Shown here: piece by piece, positions 13,400 to 23,392 of the stretch
Layout: every line of letters begins with the position of its first letter
Numbering within the stretch: the stretch's first letter is position 1
DNA from: Gammaproteobacteria bacterium
GTDB taxonomy: Bacteria; Pseudomonadota; Gammaproteobacteria; Steroidobacterales; Steroidobacteraceae
Direction of reading: 5' to 3'
Assembly: GCA_027365225.1 (NCBI GenBank)
Contig: DAHXNV010000002.1
Location: 1-64,000, forward strand
DNA: 64,000 nt
The notes under the pieces: generated by a model
Seen by the model: only the letters and a program-made list of their open reading frames with translations
Databases searched by the model: none
Told to the model about the DNA's origin: nothing
Made by a program: the position numbers and the translations under genes

Positions 13400-14106
13400 G
13401 ACGCATCACCTGGCTGTCCGCGCACGATGCGCCCGAGTGGTTTCCGCCGCTCGAGCAGGCGCTCACCGAGCCGGCCGGACTGCTCGCCGCCGGCGGCGAT
13501 CTGTCGAGCGAGCGCCTGGTGGCCGCCTACCGGCGCGGCATCTTCCCCTGGTACGCCCCCGGCCAGCCGGTGCTGTGGTGGGCGCCCGACCCACGCACGG
13601 TGCTCTTCCCCGCGGAGTTCCGCCGTCACCGCAGCCTCGCCAAGACGATACGGAACAAAGGCTTCGACACCGGCATCGATCGGCAGTTTGAAGCGGTGAT
13701 CGCGGCCTGTGCCGCTCCCCGGGCGCGCAGCCCCGGCACCTGGATCACGGCCGAGATGCGCGAGGCGTACGTGCGGCTGCACCGGCTCGGCTTCGCGCAC
13801 AGCATCGAGGTGATGCGCGGCGGAACCCTCGCCGGCGGTCTTTACGGGGTCCGTCTCGGCGGAGTGTTCTTTGGCGAATCGATGTTCAGCCGGGAGCGCG
13901 ACGCCTCGAAGGTGGCCCTGGCACACCTGGCGGCGCTGTGCGCGCCGAACGGCATCGCCCTGATCGATTGTCAGATGCCGTCCTCGCATCTGTCGAGCCT
14001 CGGGGCACGCGCGATCAGCCGCGCGCAGTTTCAAGCCCTGCTCGAGCGCTGGGTCACTCTCACGCCCCTGCCCCTGCAGCATCCGCCTCGGCCGTGCAGC
14101 GCGTAG
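13396..14106 (+). CDS. aat: Leucyl/phenylalanyl-tRNA-protein transferase
   Basis: Aat attaches Leu or Phe from aminoacyl-tRNA to N-terminal Arg or Lys, creating degradation signals read by ClpS. The 236-residue sequence has the diagnostic N-terminal [20 protein letters not shown], then GIFPWY, the [12 protein letters not shown] block, GTWITAEM, and [19 protein letters not shown]. The C-terminal [16 protein letters not shown] is also typical. The start is ATG 13396, inside the stop of the upstream gene. clpA and clpS lie ~0.4-3 kb downstream, so transferase, adaptor and unfoldase of the same pathway are clustered. Confidence 0.98.
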   Translation: MRRITWLSAHDAPEWFPPLEQALTEPAGLLAAGGDLSSERLVAAYRRGIFPWYAPGQPVLWWAPDPRTVLFPAEFRRHRSLAKTIRNKGFDTGIDRQFEAVIAACAAPRARSPGTWITAEMREAYVRLHRLGFAHSIEVMRGGTLAGGLYGVRLGGVFFGESMFSRERDASKVALAHLAALCAPNGIALIDCQMPSSHLSSLGARAISRAQFQALLERWVTLTPLPLQHPPRPCSA

Positions 14107-14290
14107 AGCGCCGCGCGCCCCGGTGCGCCCCCGGGCACGGATGGTGCCCCCGGGGCCTCGGCGCCTCGGGGCCCGCAGCGCCCGCCACGGCGCCGGATCG
14201 GGCTGCCCCCCCCCCGGAGCCGGCGCTTGAAAATTGCGCAGCCGCGGCCTTTTGTGCTGCAATCCGCGCCCTCGCAACGCAAAGGATCAT

Positions 14291-14509
14291 ATGTCCAAAG
14301 AAGACGCCATCCAGATGGAGGGTGAGGTGGTGGAAACACTGCCCAACACCACCTTCCGTGTGAAGCTCAAGAACGGCCACGTCGTCACTGCGCACATCTC
14401 CGGCAAGATGCGCAAGAACTACATCCGCATACTCACCGGTGATCAGGTCACCGTGGAATTGACTCCGTACGACCTGAGCAAGGGGCGCATCGTCTATCGC
14501 GGGCGCTAG
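14291..14509 (+). CDS. infA: Translation initiation factor IF-1
   Basis: This 72-residue S1-like OB-fold protein binds the ribosomal A site during initiation. The sequence is the canonical family one ([19 protein letters not shown] at the start, ending [12 protein letters not shown]). The start at 14291 has AAAGGA just upstream; an in-frame upstream Met is not needed. A possible promoter (TTGAAA at 14227-14232, 17-base spacer, weak TTTTGT at 14250-14255) precedes it. The 185-base gap to aat is very GC-rich and contains a GGGCAC/GTGCCC hairpin without a T-tract. Confidence 0.99.
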   Translation: MSKEDAIQMEGEVVETLPNTTFRVKLKNGHVVTAHISGKMRKNYIRILTGDQVTVELTPYDLSKGRIVYRGR

Positions 14510-14521
14510 CGGCGCACCCGG

Positions 14522-16786
14522 TCAAGCGGTCACTTCCGGCTGCGCCGTGGCTGTGCACGTCAGGTCGAGTCGCGATCCATCGGCGGCCACCGACACGCGC
14601 ACCTGGCCGCCCCCGACCAGCCGGCCAAACAGCAGCTCCTCGGCGAGTGGCCGCTTGATGAACTCCTGCAGCGCCCGGGCCATCGGGCGCGCACCCATCT
14701 TCGGATCCCAGCCCTTCTCGGCGATCCAGCGGCGCGCCGGCTCGTCGAGGGAAATCGTCACGCCCTTCTGCTCGAGCTGCATTTCCACCTCGAGAATCAG
14801 CTTGTCCACGACCCGCTCGACCGTGGGCCGATCGAGCCCCGCGAACGGAATGACCGCATCCAGGCGATTGCGAAACTCGGGCGTGAACAGCCGCCGGATT
14901 GCCTCCATGCCGTCGCTCGCGTGATCCTGCTGGGTAAAGCCGATCGAGGGACGGGCCATCTCCTGAGCCCCGGCGTTCGTGGTCATCACGATGATCACGT
15001 GGCGGAAATCGGCCTTGCGCCCATTGTTATCGGTCAGGGTGCCGTGATCCATCACCTGCAGCAGCAGGTTGAACACATCGGGATGGGCCTTCTCGATCTC
15101 ATCGAGCAGCAGCACGCAGTGCGGATGCTTGGTGACCGCCTCGGTCAGCAGCCCGCCCTGATCGAATCCGACGTACCCCGGTGGGGCGCCGATCAGGCGC
15201 GAGACGGTGTGCCGCTCCATGTATTCGGACATGTCGAAACGCAGGAATTCCACCCCGAGAATGATCGCCAGCTGCCGCGTCACCTCGGTCTTGCCCACCC
15301 CGGTGGGTCCGGCGAAGAGGAAACTGCCGACGGGCTTGCGTAGATCGCCGAGCCCGGAGCGGGCCATCTTGATCGCCGCGGCCAATGCCTCGATGGCCCG
15401 ATCCTGCCCGAAGATCACCAGCTTCAGATTGCGCTCGAGGCTGCGCAGCACCTCGCGATCCGAGGAAGACACGCTCTTGGCCGGGATGCGGGCCATGCGC
15501 GCCACCACGTCCTCGATGTGATGCACCTCGATCGCCGCCGGCCGCTCCCCGGGCGGCTTCAAGCGCTGGCGCGCCCCGGCCTCATCGACCACATCGATGG
15601 CCTTGTCCGGCAGGTGGCGCTCGTTGATGTGCCGGGCGGCAAGCTCGGCGGCCGCCTTCAATGCCTCGGGCGTGTACGGGATGCCGTGATGCTCCTCGAA
15701 GCGGGCCTTCAGGCCCAGCAGGATCTCCACGGTCTCCTCGACCGAGGGCTCCGTGACATCTATCTTCTGGAAGCGCCGCGCCAGAGCATGATCCTTCTCG
15801 AAGATCCCACGGTATTCCTGATAGGTGGTCGAGCCGATGCAGCGGATCTCCCCGTTCGTCAGCACCGGCTTGATCAGGTTCGAGGCATCCATGACCCCGC
15901 CCGAGGCCGCCCCCGCGCCGATCACGGTGTGAATCTCGTCGATGAAGAGAATCGCGCCCGGGAGCTTCTTCAGCTCGCCGATCACCCCCTTCAGCCGCTT
16001 CTCGAAGTCCCCGCGGTACTTGGTGCCGGCGATGAGCGCGCCCATGTCGAGCGCATAGAGCGTGCAGTCAGCGAGCACCTCGGGCACCTTTTCCTCGACG
16101 ATCAGCCGCGCAAGCCCCTCGGCGATGGCCGTCTTGCCGACCCCTGCCTCCCCGACGTAAAGCGGATTGTTCTTGCGGCGCCGGCAGAGGATCTCGATGG
16201 TGCGCTCGACCTCGAGCTTGCGCCCGATGAGCGGATCGATGCGCCCCGCCTGCGCCATGCGATTGAGGTTGGTGGTGTACTTCTCCAGCGCGCTGCCGCC
16301 GTCGGTATCGCGCTCCTCGGCGGGTTGAGGCTCATCGGCGGATTTCTCCTCGGCGAGCTTCGAGAGGCCGTGCGAGATGTAGTTCACGACATCGAGGCGC
16401 GAGACGTGCCGGCGGTTGAGCAGAAACACCGCGTGGCTCTGCTTCTCGCTGAAGATCGCCACCAGCACGTCCGCGACCCCGACTTCCTTGCGGCTGCTCG
16501 ACTGCACGTGATACACCGCGCGCTGCAGGACGCGCTGGAACCCGAGGGTCGGCTGGACCTCGCGCTCCACGCCCTCGCTCACCCGCGGCGTCGACTGCTC
16601 GATATGCTCCTTCAGCTCCTGGCGCAGGCGGGTGAGGTCCGCCCCGCAGGCACGCAGCACCTCGCGCACCCGCGGGGTGTCGAGTATGGCCAGCAGCAAG
16701 TGCTCCACCGTCAGATACTCGTGATGGGCCTCGCGCGCCTGATGGAAAGCATCATTCAGACAATATTCAAGCTCGTTGGACAGCAC
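14522..16786 (-). CDS. clpA: ATP-dependent Clp protease ATP-binding subunit ClpA
   Basis: This is a 754-residue double-ring AAA+ unfoldase that feeds ClpP. The N-domain (residues 1-145, two Clp repeats) binds ClpS. AAA-1 has Walker A GEAGVGKTAIAEG near 212-224. AAA-2 has GPTGVGKTEVTRQLA near 495 and Walker B VLLLDEIEKAHPDVF. A short acidic linker (residues ~147-162) separates the N-domain from AAA-1, and no long ClpB-type middle coiled coil is present, which identifies ClpA. It is convergent with infA (13-base gap) and is preceded by clpS. Confidence 0.98.
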   Translation of the reverse strand: MLSNELEYCLNDAFHQAREAHHEYLTVEHLLLAILDTPRVREVLRACGADLTRLRQELKEHIEQSTPRVSEGVEREVQPTLGFQRVLQRAVYHVQSSSRKEVGVADVLVAIFSEKQSHAVFLLNRRHVSRLDVVNYISHGLSKLAEEKSADEPQPAEERDTDGGSALEKYTTNLNRMAQAGRIDPLIGRKLEVERTIEILCRRRKNNPLYVGEAGVGKTAIAEGLARLIVEEKVPEVLADCTLYALDMGALIAGTKYRGDFEKRLKGVIGELKKLPGAILFIDEIHTVIGAGAASGGVMDASNLIKPVLTNGEIRCIGSTTYQEYRGIFEKDHALARRFQKIDVTEPSVEETVEILLGLKARFEEHHGIPYTPEALKAAAELAARHINERHLPDKAIDVVDEAGARQRLKPPGERPAAIEVHHIEDVVARMARIPAKSVSSSDREVLRSLERNLKLVIFGQDRAIEALAAAIKMARSGLGDLRKPVGSFLFAGPTGVGKTEVTRQLAIILGVEFLRFDMSEYMERHTVSRLIGAPPGYVGFDQGGLLTEAVTKHPHCVLLLDEIEKAHPDVFNLLLQVMDHGTLTDNNGRKADFRHVIIVMTTNAGAQEMARPSIGFTQQDHASDGMEAIRRLFTPEFRNRLDAVIPFAGLDRPTVERVVDKLILEVEMQLEQKGVTISLDEPARRWIAEKGWDPKMGARPMARALQEFIKRPLAEELLFGRLVGGGQVRVSVAADGSRLDLTCTATAQPEVTA

Positions 16787-16807
16787 TTTTCTCGAGCCTC
16801 TTGCGCC

Positions 16808-17128
16808 TTACGCCTCTTCCAGCGTGCACATCAGCGGGTGCTGGTTGTCGCGCGCGTAAGTGGTCACCTGGGCGACCTTGGTCTCGGCGATCTCGAAGGT
16901 GAACACCCCGCACACGCCCTTACCCTGGGTGTGCACCTCTAGCATGATACGCGTCGCGGCGGAACGGTCGAGGCCGAAGAACTTCTCCAGCACATCGACC
17001 ACGAATTCCATCGGGGTGTAGTCGTCATTCAGCAGCACCACCCGGAACAGCGGCGGGGGCTTGACCTCGGGCCGTGCCTCCTCGACGAGCACCCCGGCAT
17101 CGGGTCGGGTGGGATGGGGGTCGGACAT
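16808..17128 (-). CDS. clpS: ClpAP adaptor protein ClpS
   Basis: This 106-residue N-recognin binds N-terminal Leu, Phe, Tyr or Trp and delivers substrates to ClpA. The conserved core is [20 protein letters not shown] (pocket residues Asn-Asp-Asp and Met), followed by [15 protein letters not shown] and the C-terminal EIAETKV. The ~25-residue N-terminal tail is flexible and Pro-rich, as in homologues. The start at 17128 is chosen because the family begins here and AAAGGTCTC lies upstream; the frame remains open further upstream but is not conserved-looking. It lies 21 bases upstream of clpA. Confidence 0.97.
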   Translation of the reverse strand: MSDPHPTRPDAGVLVEEARPEVKPPPLFRVVLLNDDYTPMEFVVDVLEKFFGLDRSAATRIMLEVHTQGKGVCGVFTFEIAETKVAQVTTYARDNQHPLMCTLEEA

Positions 17129-17222
17129 GAGACCTTTATAGGGGGCGGCCGCGCGCAACACAAGTGCGCGCCGCCCCCCCTGCGGCGGTGCGCGCGAGGG
17201 CTCGCGGGACGCATATTGAGAA

Positions 17223-17260
17223 ACAAGCGCTTGTGAGCGCAACCGACGGCCCCGTATCAT
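17223..17260 (+). promoter_or_regulatory. Candidate gspC promoter with overlapping 12-bp palindrome
   Basis: TTGTGA (17231-17236) and TATCAT (17255-17260), separated by 18 bases, form a plausible sigma-70 promoter ahead of the gsp operon. The perfect palindrome ACAAGCGCTTGT (17223-17234) overlaps the -35 element, as an operator would. The same palindrome, with 16 bases of identity in inverted orientation, occurs upstream of int at 3753-3768. No regulator has been identified. Confidence 0.4.
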
Positions 17261-17280
17261 TGATCGATCGCCAGCGAACG

Positions 17281-18300
17281 ATGCGAGCCGTTTACGGTCC
17301 ACCTCTCACAGACCCGATCGATGCACCGATGAACACCGCGTCCTGGCTCGAGGGAATTCGGGCAAGTGACCACTGGCGCAGCGTGATCGCACAGCGGGGT
17401 CCCGGCTGGGTTACCGCAATCCTCGCGCTGGCGATTGCGGCGGAATTGGCCCTGCTCGTGACGGGGCTCGCCGGCGGCGGCCCGCCGAGCGCGCCACCGC
17501 CCGTATGGCGGCCGCATCTCAACGCACCTGACGTGGGGCAGATCGTCTCGAGCCACTTGTTCGGTCGTGCCCCGCGGACCGCCGGCGCGCTCGGCCAGGA
17601 TGCTCCGCAGACCTCCCTGCCGCTGGTACTGACCGGTGTGATTGCGGCCGACGATCCCGCCGCGGGGCTCGCCATTCTCGGTCCCAACCCGCAGGTCGCC
17701 AGAGTGTACGCGGTCGGGGACAGCGTGCCCGGCGGCGCCGAGCTCGCCGCCGTCCTACCCCGCAAGGTCCTGCTGCGCCGCAACGGTCAGTTGCAATCTC
17801 TATCGCTACCGCGGCAATTGTCCGTGAATGCGCCCCTGCCGAGTGCCGCGCTGCCGCCGTCCGAGGTCGAGGCGCCGCAGTTCGCGGCCCGCATGCGCGC
17901 CCTGGTCGCACGCCGCCCCGCCGTGATCTCGGAGCTGCTGCGCCCCGAGCCGGTGTTCGCCGGCGGGCAGCTGCGCGGCTATCGCGTTTACCCCGGCAGT
18001 GATCCGCAGGCGTTCCAGCGCCTGGGGCTCGAGCCCGGGGATCTGGTCATGGCGATCAACGGCGCGCCGCTGAACAATCCCGCTCAGGATCAACAGGTAT
18101 TCGATACCCTGGGCTCATCGAGCCAAGCGACCGTGACCGTGCTGCGCAACGGGGTGCAGCGCGTCCTGACGCTCAATCTGGCGCAAGTCGAGCAGGCGGC
18201 GAACTCCTTGACGGCCTTCCCCGCCAAACCGAGCCCCGCGGCCGGACCGACCCCCTTGCCCTTCGGGACCGCTCGCTCCGCCGGGCCGCCACCGCGATGA
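17281..18300 (+). CDS. gspC: Type II secretion system inner-membrane protein GspC
   Basis: GspC links the inner-membrane platform of the type II secretion system to the secretin. A short cytoplasmic N-terminus precedes one membrane helix ([22 protein letters not shown]). The HR domain follows, with [12 protein letters not shown] and [18 protein letters not shown] linker leads to a C-terminal PDZ domain ([20 protein letters not shown]) and a Pro-rich tail. ATG 17281 is annotated; ATG 17329, 16 codons later, is equally possible. The TGA overlaps the gspD ATG (ATGA). Confidence 0.93.
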   Translation: MRAVYGPPLTDPIDAPMNTASWLEGIRASDHWRSVIAQRGPGWVTAILALAIAAELALLVTGLAGGGPPSAPPPVWRPHLNAPDVGQIVSSHLFGRAPRTAGALGQDAPQTSLPLVLTGVIAADDPAAGLAILGPNPQVARVYAVGDSVPGGAELAAVLPRKVLLRRNGQLQSLSLPRQLSVNAPLPSAALPPSEVEAPQFAARMRALVARRPAVISELLRPEPVFAGGQLRGYRVYPGSDPQAFQRLGLEPGDLVMAINGAPLNNPAQDQQVFDTLGSSSQATVTVLRNGVQRVLTLNLAQVEQAANSLTAFPAKPSPAAGPTPLPFGTARSAGPPPR

Positions 18301-20324
18301 GGAGCCGACCGTTGATCAAAGGCCTACGCATACTCGCCGTGAGCGTGCTCGCGTGCGCCCCGCTGGTGTGCCGCGCGGCCGCGCCCGCCGGCGCGAGCAT
18401 CACGCCGAACTTCAAGGACGCCAACATTCGCGAGATCATCCAGGCGGTCAGCGCCGCGACGGGCAAGGACATCATCGTCGACCCGCGGGTCAACGCCGAG
18501 GTCACGATGTACTCCGCGACGCCGCTGTCGCCCAAGGCCTTTTACCAGGCGTTTCTCTCGATCCTGTCGGTCTACGGGTACATCGCCGTACCGGCAGGCC
18601 ATGACATCGTCGACATCGTCCCGAACGCCGATGAGCGGGTGATGCCGGGGATCAACCTGCCGAAGACCGTCAGCGCGAGCTCCGATGAGATCGTCACCCA
18701 GATAATCCCGGTCAAGAACGTGAGCGCCGCGGAGCTGGTGCCGATCCTGCGGCCGCTGGTGCCGGAGTGGGGACACCTGGCGGCCTATCCGCCCTCGAAC
18801 CTGCTGATCATCTCCGACCGCGCGAGCAACGTTCACCGGATCATGCGGATCGTGCAGCGCATGGACCGCGTCGGCAATCAGGACGTCGACGTCATGCCGC
18901 TGCAGAACGCCTCGGCCACCCAGGTCGTGCAGGTGATCGACCAGCTCTACCAGGGACAGGCCGCGGTCCAGATGGGCCGCATGTTCAAGGTGGTGGCCGA
19001 CCCGCGCACCAACAGCGTGCTGATCAGCGGCGATCCGGCCGAACGGCTGCGCATCCGCGCACTGGTCGCCGAGCTCGACACCCCGGCCGCCAGCGGCGGG
19101 GACACCCGCGTGGTCTATCTGCATTACGCCAGCGCCAAGAAGCTCGCCCCCGAGCTCGAGAAGCAGATGCGCGAGATCGCCGAGATCGCCACGGTCGGCG
19201 GTGGTCCGAAGGGGACGAAGCAGGCGGCGGCCGAGAAAAACGCGCTGGTGTGGGCCGACACGCAGACCAACGCCCTGGTGATCACCGCGCCGCCAAAGGT
19301 AATGAGCACCATCCTGCACATCATCGCGCAACTGGATATCCGCCAGCCGCAGGTACTGGTGCAGGCGATCATCGCCGAGGTCGACGTCAACAGAACATCC
19401 GACCTTGGCGTGAACTGGGCCGCCTTCTCCCAGGTGGACAAACTGCCGCTCGGATCATTCGTCGAGCCCGTCGGCAACACCAGCATCGTCGATCTGGTCG
19501 CGGCGGCCCAGAACCCGAGCAACCTGACCACCTCGCTCCTGGAGGGCACGACCATGGGGATCGGCGAGCTCAGCGCCGGCGGCGTGTCCTTCGCGGCCAT
19601 GCTGCGCGCGCTGCGCTCCAACTCCGGCACCAACATCGTGGCGACGCCCTCGGCGGTCACCCTGGACAACCAGGCCGCCGTGCTGAAGTCGGTCGAGGAG
19701 GTGCCGTACGTGACCGGCCAATACACCAGCGCCTCGACGGTGACCAACGGGGCGGTCACGCCGTTCCAGACCTACCAGCAACTGGAGGTCGGCACCATCC
19801 TCAAGGTCACCCCGACCATCTCGGCCACCGCCAATTCGGTGATGCTGAAGATCTCCGTGGAGAGCTCGAGCATACTGCCGACCTCGACCTCGTCGGTCAA
19901 CCCGACCACGCTCAAGCGCAGCATCACGACCAATGTGCTGATCCGCAACAAGGGCATCGTGGTCCTCGGCGGCCTGATCGAGAATCAGCAGGACCGCTCG
20001 AATGCCGGCGTACCGTTCGTCGGGGAAATTCCCGTCCTCGGCTGGCTGTTCAAGGCGCGCAACGACAGTGCCGCGCGCACCAATCTCATGATCTTCATCA
20101 AGCCGACGATCATGCGCAACCAGGCCGAGACCACCGGCCAGACGGACAACACCTACCGATACATGCTCCAGCAGGAAAGGTCCGTGCCACCGACGGAGTG
20201 GCCGCCGCTGCTCAAGGGCGAGCCGAACCCGCAGCTGCCACCGCTCCCCTCGGCCGGCACGGGCGCCGCGCCCGCCCCGACCCGACCGCCCGCCAAGGGC
20301 GCCACGCCCCCGCCCGCATCGTGA
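18297..20324 (+). CDS. gspD: Type II secretion system secretin GspD
   Basis: This 675-residue protein forms the outer-membrane channel. A signal peptide (residues ~1-27, cleaved near CRAAAPAG) precedes the N0 domain ([20 protein letters not shown]). KH-like N1-N3 repeats follow ([53 protein letters not shown]). The C-terminal secretin domain has [20 protein letters not shown] and [19 protein letters not shown]. The tail from ~630 is Pro-rich, possibly for pilotin interaction. No lipobox is present. GTG of gspE overlaps its stop. Confidence 0.97.
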   Translation: MRSRPLIKGLRILAVSVLACAPLVCRAAAPAGASITPNFKDANIREIIQAVSAATGKDIIVDPRVNAEVTMYSATPLSPKAFYQAFLSILSVYGYIAVPAGHDIVDIVPNADERVMPGINLPKTVSASSDEIVTQIIPVKNVSAAELVPILRPLVPEWGHLAAYPPSNLLIISDRASNVHRIMRIVQRMDRVGNQDVDVMPLQNASATQVVQVIDQLYQGQAAVQMGRMFKVVADPRTNSVLISGDPAERLRIRALVAELDTPAASGGDTRVVYLHYASAKKLAPELEKQMREIAEIATVGGGPKGTKQAAAEKNALVWADTQTNALVITAPPKVMSTILHIIAQLDIRQPQVLVQAIIAEVDVNRTSDLGVNWAAFSQVDKLPLGSFVEPVGNTSIVDLVAAAQNPSNLTTSLLEGTTMGIGELSAGGVSFAAMLRALRSNSGTNIVATPSAVTLDNQAAVLKSVEEVPYVTGQYTSASTVTNGAVTPFQTYQQLEVGTILKVTPTISATANSVMLKISVESSSILPTSTSSVNPTTLKRSITTNVLIRNKGIVVLGGLIENQQDRSNAGVPFVGEIPVLGWLFKARNDSAARTNLMIFIKPTIMRNQAETTGQTDNTYRYMLQQERSVPPTEWPPLLKGEPNPQLPPLPSAGTGAAPAPTRPPAKGATPPPAS

Positions 20325-21826
20325 GCGATCCGCGCCCCATCGAACCCGCTGCCCGCGGCGCGCTTCCCGGGCCGCGCCTGCCGTTCGCCTTCGCCAAGCG
20401 CCACGGCGTGCTGGTGCGCACGCTCACGGCCGAGAGCGCCGAGTGCGTGTGCCGCGAGCGCGCCTCCGCGCTCGGGCTCGCCGAGGCACGTCGGGTGCTC
20501 GGGCGCCCGATCCGGCTCACACGCGTGTCCGAGGCGGAATTCGACCGCCTGCTGCAGCAGGTCTACGAGGCCGGCTCGGACACCATGCAGGCGGTCGAGG
20601 GGCTGAGCGGAACGGAGGATCTGGCACACCTGGCGCAGGAGCTGCCCGAGCAGGCCGACCTGCTCGACAGCGACGATGACGCGCCGATCATCCGGCTGAT
20701 CAACGCGGTGCTCACCCAGGCGGTCAAGGAGAACGCCTCGGATATCCACATCGAGCCGTTCGAGAACCGCCTGGTGGTGCGTTTCCGCGTGGACGGGGTG
20801 CTGCGCGAGGTGCTCCAATCCAAGCGCGCGGTCGCGCCGCTGGTGGTCTCGCGCGTCAAAGTCATGTCCAAGCTCGACATCGCCGAGAAGCGCCTGCCGC
20901 AGGATGGACGCATCAGCCTGCGCATCGCCGGCCGGGCGGTCGACGTGCGCGTCTCGACCATCCCGGCGGGCTACGGCGAGCGGGTCGTGCTGCGTATCCT
21001 CGACAAGCAGGCCGGCCGGCTCGATCTGCATGCGCTCGGCATGGATCCGGCCACCGAGCGGCTGATTGACGAGCTGATCCACAAGCCGCACGGCATCCTG
21101 CTCGTGACCGGTCCGACCGGCTCGGGCAAGACCACGACGCTGTATGCGGCGCTCGAGCGGCTCAACGACGACACCCGCAATATCATGACGGTCGAGGATC
21201 CGATCGAGTACTACATCGACGGCATCGGGCAGACTCAGGTCAACACCAAGGTGGAGATGACCTTCGCGCGCGGCTTGCGCGCGATCCTGCGCCAGGACCC
21301 GGATGTGGTGATGATCGGAGAGATCCGCGACCTCGAGACCGCGCAGATCGCCGTGCAGGCCAGTCTCACCGGCCACCTGGTGCTCTCGACGCTGCACACC
21401 AATACCGCCGCCGGCGCGGTCACGCGCCTGCGCGACATGGGGATCGAGCCGTTCCTGCTCTCCTCGAGCCTGATCGGCGTGCTCGCCCAGCGCCTGGTGC
21501 GCGTGCTCAACCCGGCCACCAAACAGCCCTTCATCTGCGGGGAAGCCGAGCGACGGCTCCTCAATCTCCCGCCGGATACCCCGCCGCCGACGCTGTATCG
21601 GCCCGGCGATGACCTGCTCGGCGGCTACCGCGGTCGCTCGGGCATCTATGAGCTGATCATGGTCGATGAGCAGCTACGCACCATGATCCACGACGGCGCA
21701 AGCGAGCAGCAGATCGAGCGCCATGCCCGCCACAGCACCCCCTCGATCCGCGATCACGGTCGCGCCCGGGTCCTGCGCGGCGAGACCGCCCTCGAGGAAG
21801 TGCTGCGCGTGACCCGCGAGGACTGA
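20321..21826 (+). CDS. gspE: Type II secretion system ATPase GspE
   Basis: This 501-residue cytoplasmic hexameric ATPase powers pseudopilus assembly. The N1E/N2E domain is followed by the NTPase core with Walker [18 protein letters not shown], the Asp box [10 protein letters not shown], Walker [13 protein letters not shown] and the His box [14 protein letters not shown]. The four-cysteine zinc module normally found in GspE between the His box and the C-terminus is reduced: only one Cys (FICGEAERR) is visible. This is a real difference from E. coli and Vibrio GspE. The start is GTG 20321, overlapping the gspD stop (GTGA). Confidence 0.97.
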   Translation: MSDPRPIEPAARGALPGPRLPFAFAKRHGVLVRTLTAESAECVCRERASALGLAEARRVLGRPIRLTRVSEAEFDRLLQQVYEAGSDTMQAVEGLSGTEDLAHLAQELPEQADLLDSDDDAPIIRLINAVLTQAVKENASDIHIEPFENRLVVRFRVDGVLREVLQSKRAVAPLVVSRVKVMSKLDIAEKRLPQDGRISLRIAGRAVDVRVSTIPAGYGERVVLRILDKQAGRLDLHALGMDPATERLIDELIHKPHGILLVTGPTGSGKTTTLYAALERLNDDTRNIMTVEDPIEYYIDGIGQTQVNTKVEMTFARGLRAILRQDPDVVMIGEIRDLETAQIAVQASLTGHLVLSTLHTNTAAGAVTRLRDMGIEPFLLSSSLIGVLAQRLVRVLNPATKQPFICGEAERRLLNLPPDTPPPTLYRPGDDLLGGYRGRSGIYELIMVDEQLRTMIHDGASEQQIERHARHSTPSIRDHGRARVLRGETALEEVLRVTRED

Positions 21827-21827
21827 G

Positions 21828-23048
21828 GTGGGCGCCTTCGAGTACACCGCGCTCGATACGAGCGGCAAGGAGTGCAAGGGCATCCTGGAAGGCGACACGC
21901 CGCGACACATCCGCCAGCAGTTGCGCGACCGCCAGCTGCTGCCGGTGAGCGTCAACGAGGTGGCCGCGCGCGAGGCGGGCCGGCAGCAGTCGCAGTCCTT
22001 CGCGTTTCTGCGGCGGGTCTCGGCGGCGGACGTGACATTGCTCACACGCCAGTTGGCCACGCTGGTGCGCGCCGGACTGCCGCTCGAGGAATCGCTCCTG
22101 GCCGTCTCGCAGCAGACCGATAAGCCGCGGGTGCAGAGCATCCTGCTCGGGGTTCGCTCCAAGGTCATGGAGGGCCACACTCTGGCCGAGGGCCTGGCGG
22201 AATTTCCGCGGGTGTTCCCGGAGATCTATCGGGCCACCGTGGCCGCCGGCGAGCAGGCCGGCCACCTCGACGCCGTGCTCGAGCGGCTCGCCGAGTACAC
22301 CGAGCGGCGCGAGGAGATCCGCCAGAAGGTCCTGGCCGCGATACTCTATCCGATCGTGCTGACGGTGATGTGCTTCATCATCGTCTCGGCGCTGATGGTG
22401 TGGGTGGTGCCGAAAGTGGTCGGGGTGTTCGAGGCCAACAAGGCGCGGCTGCCGCTCATCACCCGCATCCTGATCGGCACCAGCGGCTTCCTGCGGGCAT
22501 ACGGCATCTGGCTGGTGCTCGCGGTGATCATCGCCGTGGTGCTGTGGCGGCGGCGGTTGCGCGATCCGGGCGCGCGCCGGCGCTTTCACCGGCTGTTGCT
22601 GCACCTGCCACTCGTCGGCAAGCTGGTGCGCGGCTTCAACACCGCACGCTTCACCCGGACCTTCAGCATCCTCTCCTCGAGCGCGGTGCCGGTCCTCGAT
22701 GCGCTGCGGATCTCCGGGGAGGTGGTCACGAGCCTGCCGATGCGCGATGCGGTGCTCGAGGCGGCCGACCGGGTGCGCGAGGGCGCCCCCATCGGCCGCT
22801 CCCTGGCGGTGAGCAAGCTGTTCCCGCCGATGACGATCCACCTGATCTCGAGCGGGGAGTCGAGCGGGGAGCTCGACGCCATGCTCGATCAGGCCGCCGG
22901 CAGCCAGGAACGGGAGCTCGACGCGATCATGGCGGCCATGGTCGGCTTGCTCGGGCCGATGCTGATCGTGGTGATGGGTCTGTTCGTCATGGGCATCGTT
23001 TTTGCAATGCTGCTGCCGATCTTCCGATTGGATGACCTGATTCACTGA
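21828..23048 (+). CDS. gspF: Type II secretion system inner-membrane platform protein GspF
   Basis: This 406-residue polytopic protein interacts with GspE, GspC and GspL. Two homologous cytoplasmic GspF domains are visible: LLTRQLATLVRAGLPLEESL near residue 67 and FTRTFSILSSSAVPVLDALR near 275. They are separated by the membrane segments ILYPIVLTVMCFIIVSALM and YGIWLVLAVIIAVVLW. A third segment is at the C-terminus (MLIVVMGLFVMGIVFAMLLP). The start is GTG 21828, one base after the gspE stop. The gsp run stops here; no pseudopilin genes (gspG-K) follow. Confidence 0.97.
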   Translation: MGAFEYTALDTSGKECKGILEGDTPRHIRQQLRDRQLLPVSVNEVAAREAGRQQSQSFAFLRRVSAADVTLLTRQLATLVRAGLPLEESLLAVSQQTDKPRVQSILLGVRSKVMEGHTLAEGLAEFPRVFPEIYRATVAAGEQAGHLDAVLERLAEYTERREEIRQKVLAAILYPIVLTVMCFIIVSALMVWVVPKVVGVFEANKARLPLITRILIGTSGFLRAYGIWLVLAVIIAVVLWRRRLRDPGARRRFHRLLLHLPLVGKLVRGFNTARFTRTFSILSSSAVPVLDALRISGEVVTSLPMRDAVLEAADRVREGAPIGRSLAVSKLFPPMTIHLISSGESSGELDAMLDQAAGSQERELDAIMAAMVGLLGPMLIVVMGLFVMGIVFAMLLPIFRLDDLIH

Positions 23049-23120
23049 TTGGGGCGTTGCACCCGCCACGGTTGTGATTTAATTTTTCGCACCCTCTCTC
23101 GCGGGAACCCGGCGTGCCGC

Positions 23121-23372
23121 ATGAGTGAGAAATCCGAATCAGACGACTTTGAAGAGGAAGACGAGTCGGTCGCCGAGGAAGGCGATGTCGATCTGGATCA
23201 AGCCATCAAGGATCTCGATCTCGCCAAACACCGCCCGCACCGCAGTGGCGACCCGGCCTGGCGCCGGCTCGAGCGGCTGATCGAGGAGAAGCAGACCGCC
23301 GAGCTCACCAGCGACTTCGAGGACTACGAAATCGGCGATGAGGAGGGAGCGGCGCGGCGGCGCAGAAAATGA
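23121..23372 (+). CDS. Small acidic hypothetical protein (PA3496-like)
   Basis: This 83-residue protein has a very acidic N-terminal half (DDFEEEDESVAEEGD) and a helical, basic C-terminal part (DPAWRRLERLIEEKQTAELTSDFEDYE...RRRRK). The layout resembles short gammaproteobacterial proteins annotated as PA3496 family, whose function is unknown. ATG 23121 follows 'gtgccgc'; the frame is open upstream but the upstream part looks non-coding. It is convergent with dnaE2 (20-base gap) and may be the last cistron of the gsp transcript. Confidence 0.65.
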   Translation: MSEKSESDDFEEEDESVAEEGDVDLDQAIKDLDLAKHRPHRSGDPAWRRLERLIEEKQTAELTSDFEDYEIGDEEGAARRRRK

Positions 23373-23392
23373 CCCGGCGCCGCGGCGGCGGA

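Noticed and set aside
14110-14220. Transcription terminator after aat
   Set aside because: GC-rich hairpins are present but no T-tract follows, and infA lies in the same direction.
18767-20320. gspE extended upstream to a 1019-residue protein
   Set aside because: The extension is an alternative frame of gspD with repetitive composition; GTG 20321 fits the family.
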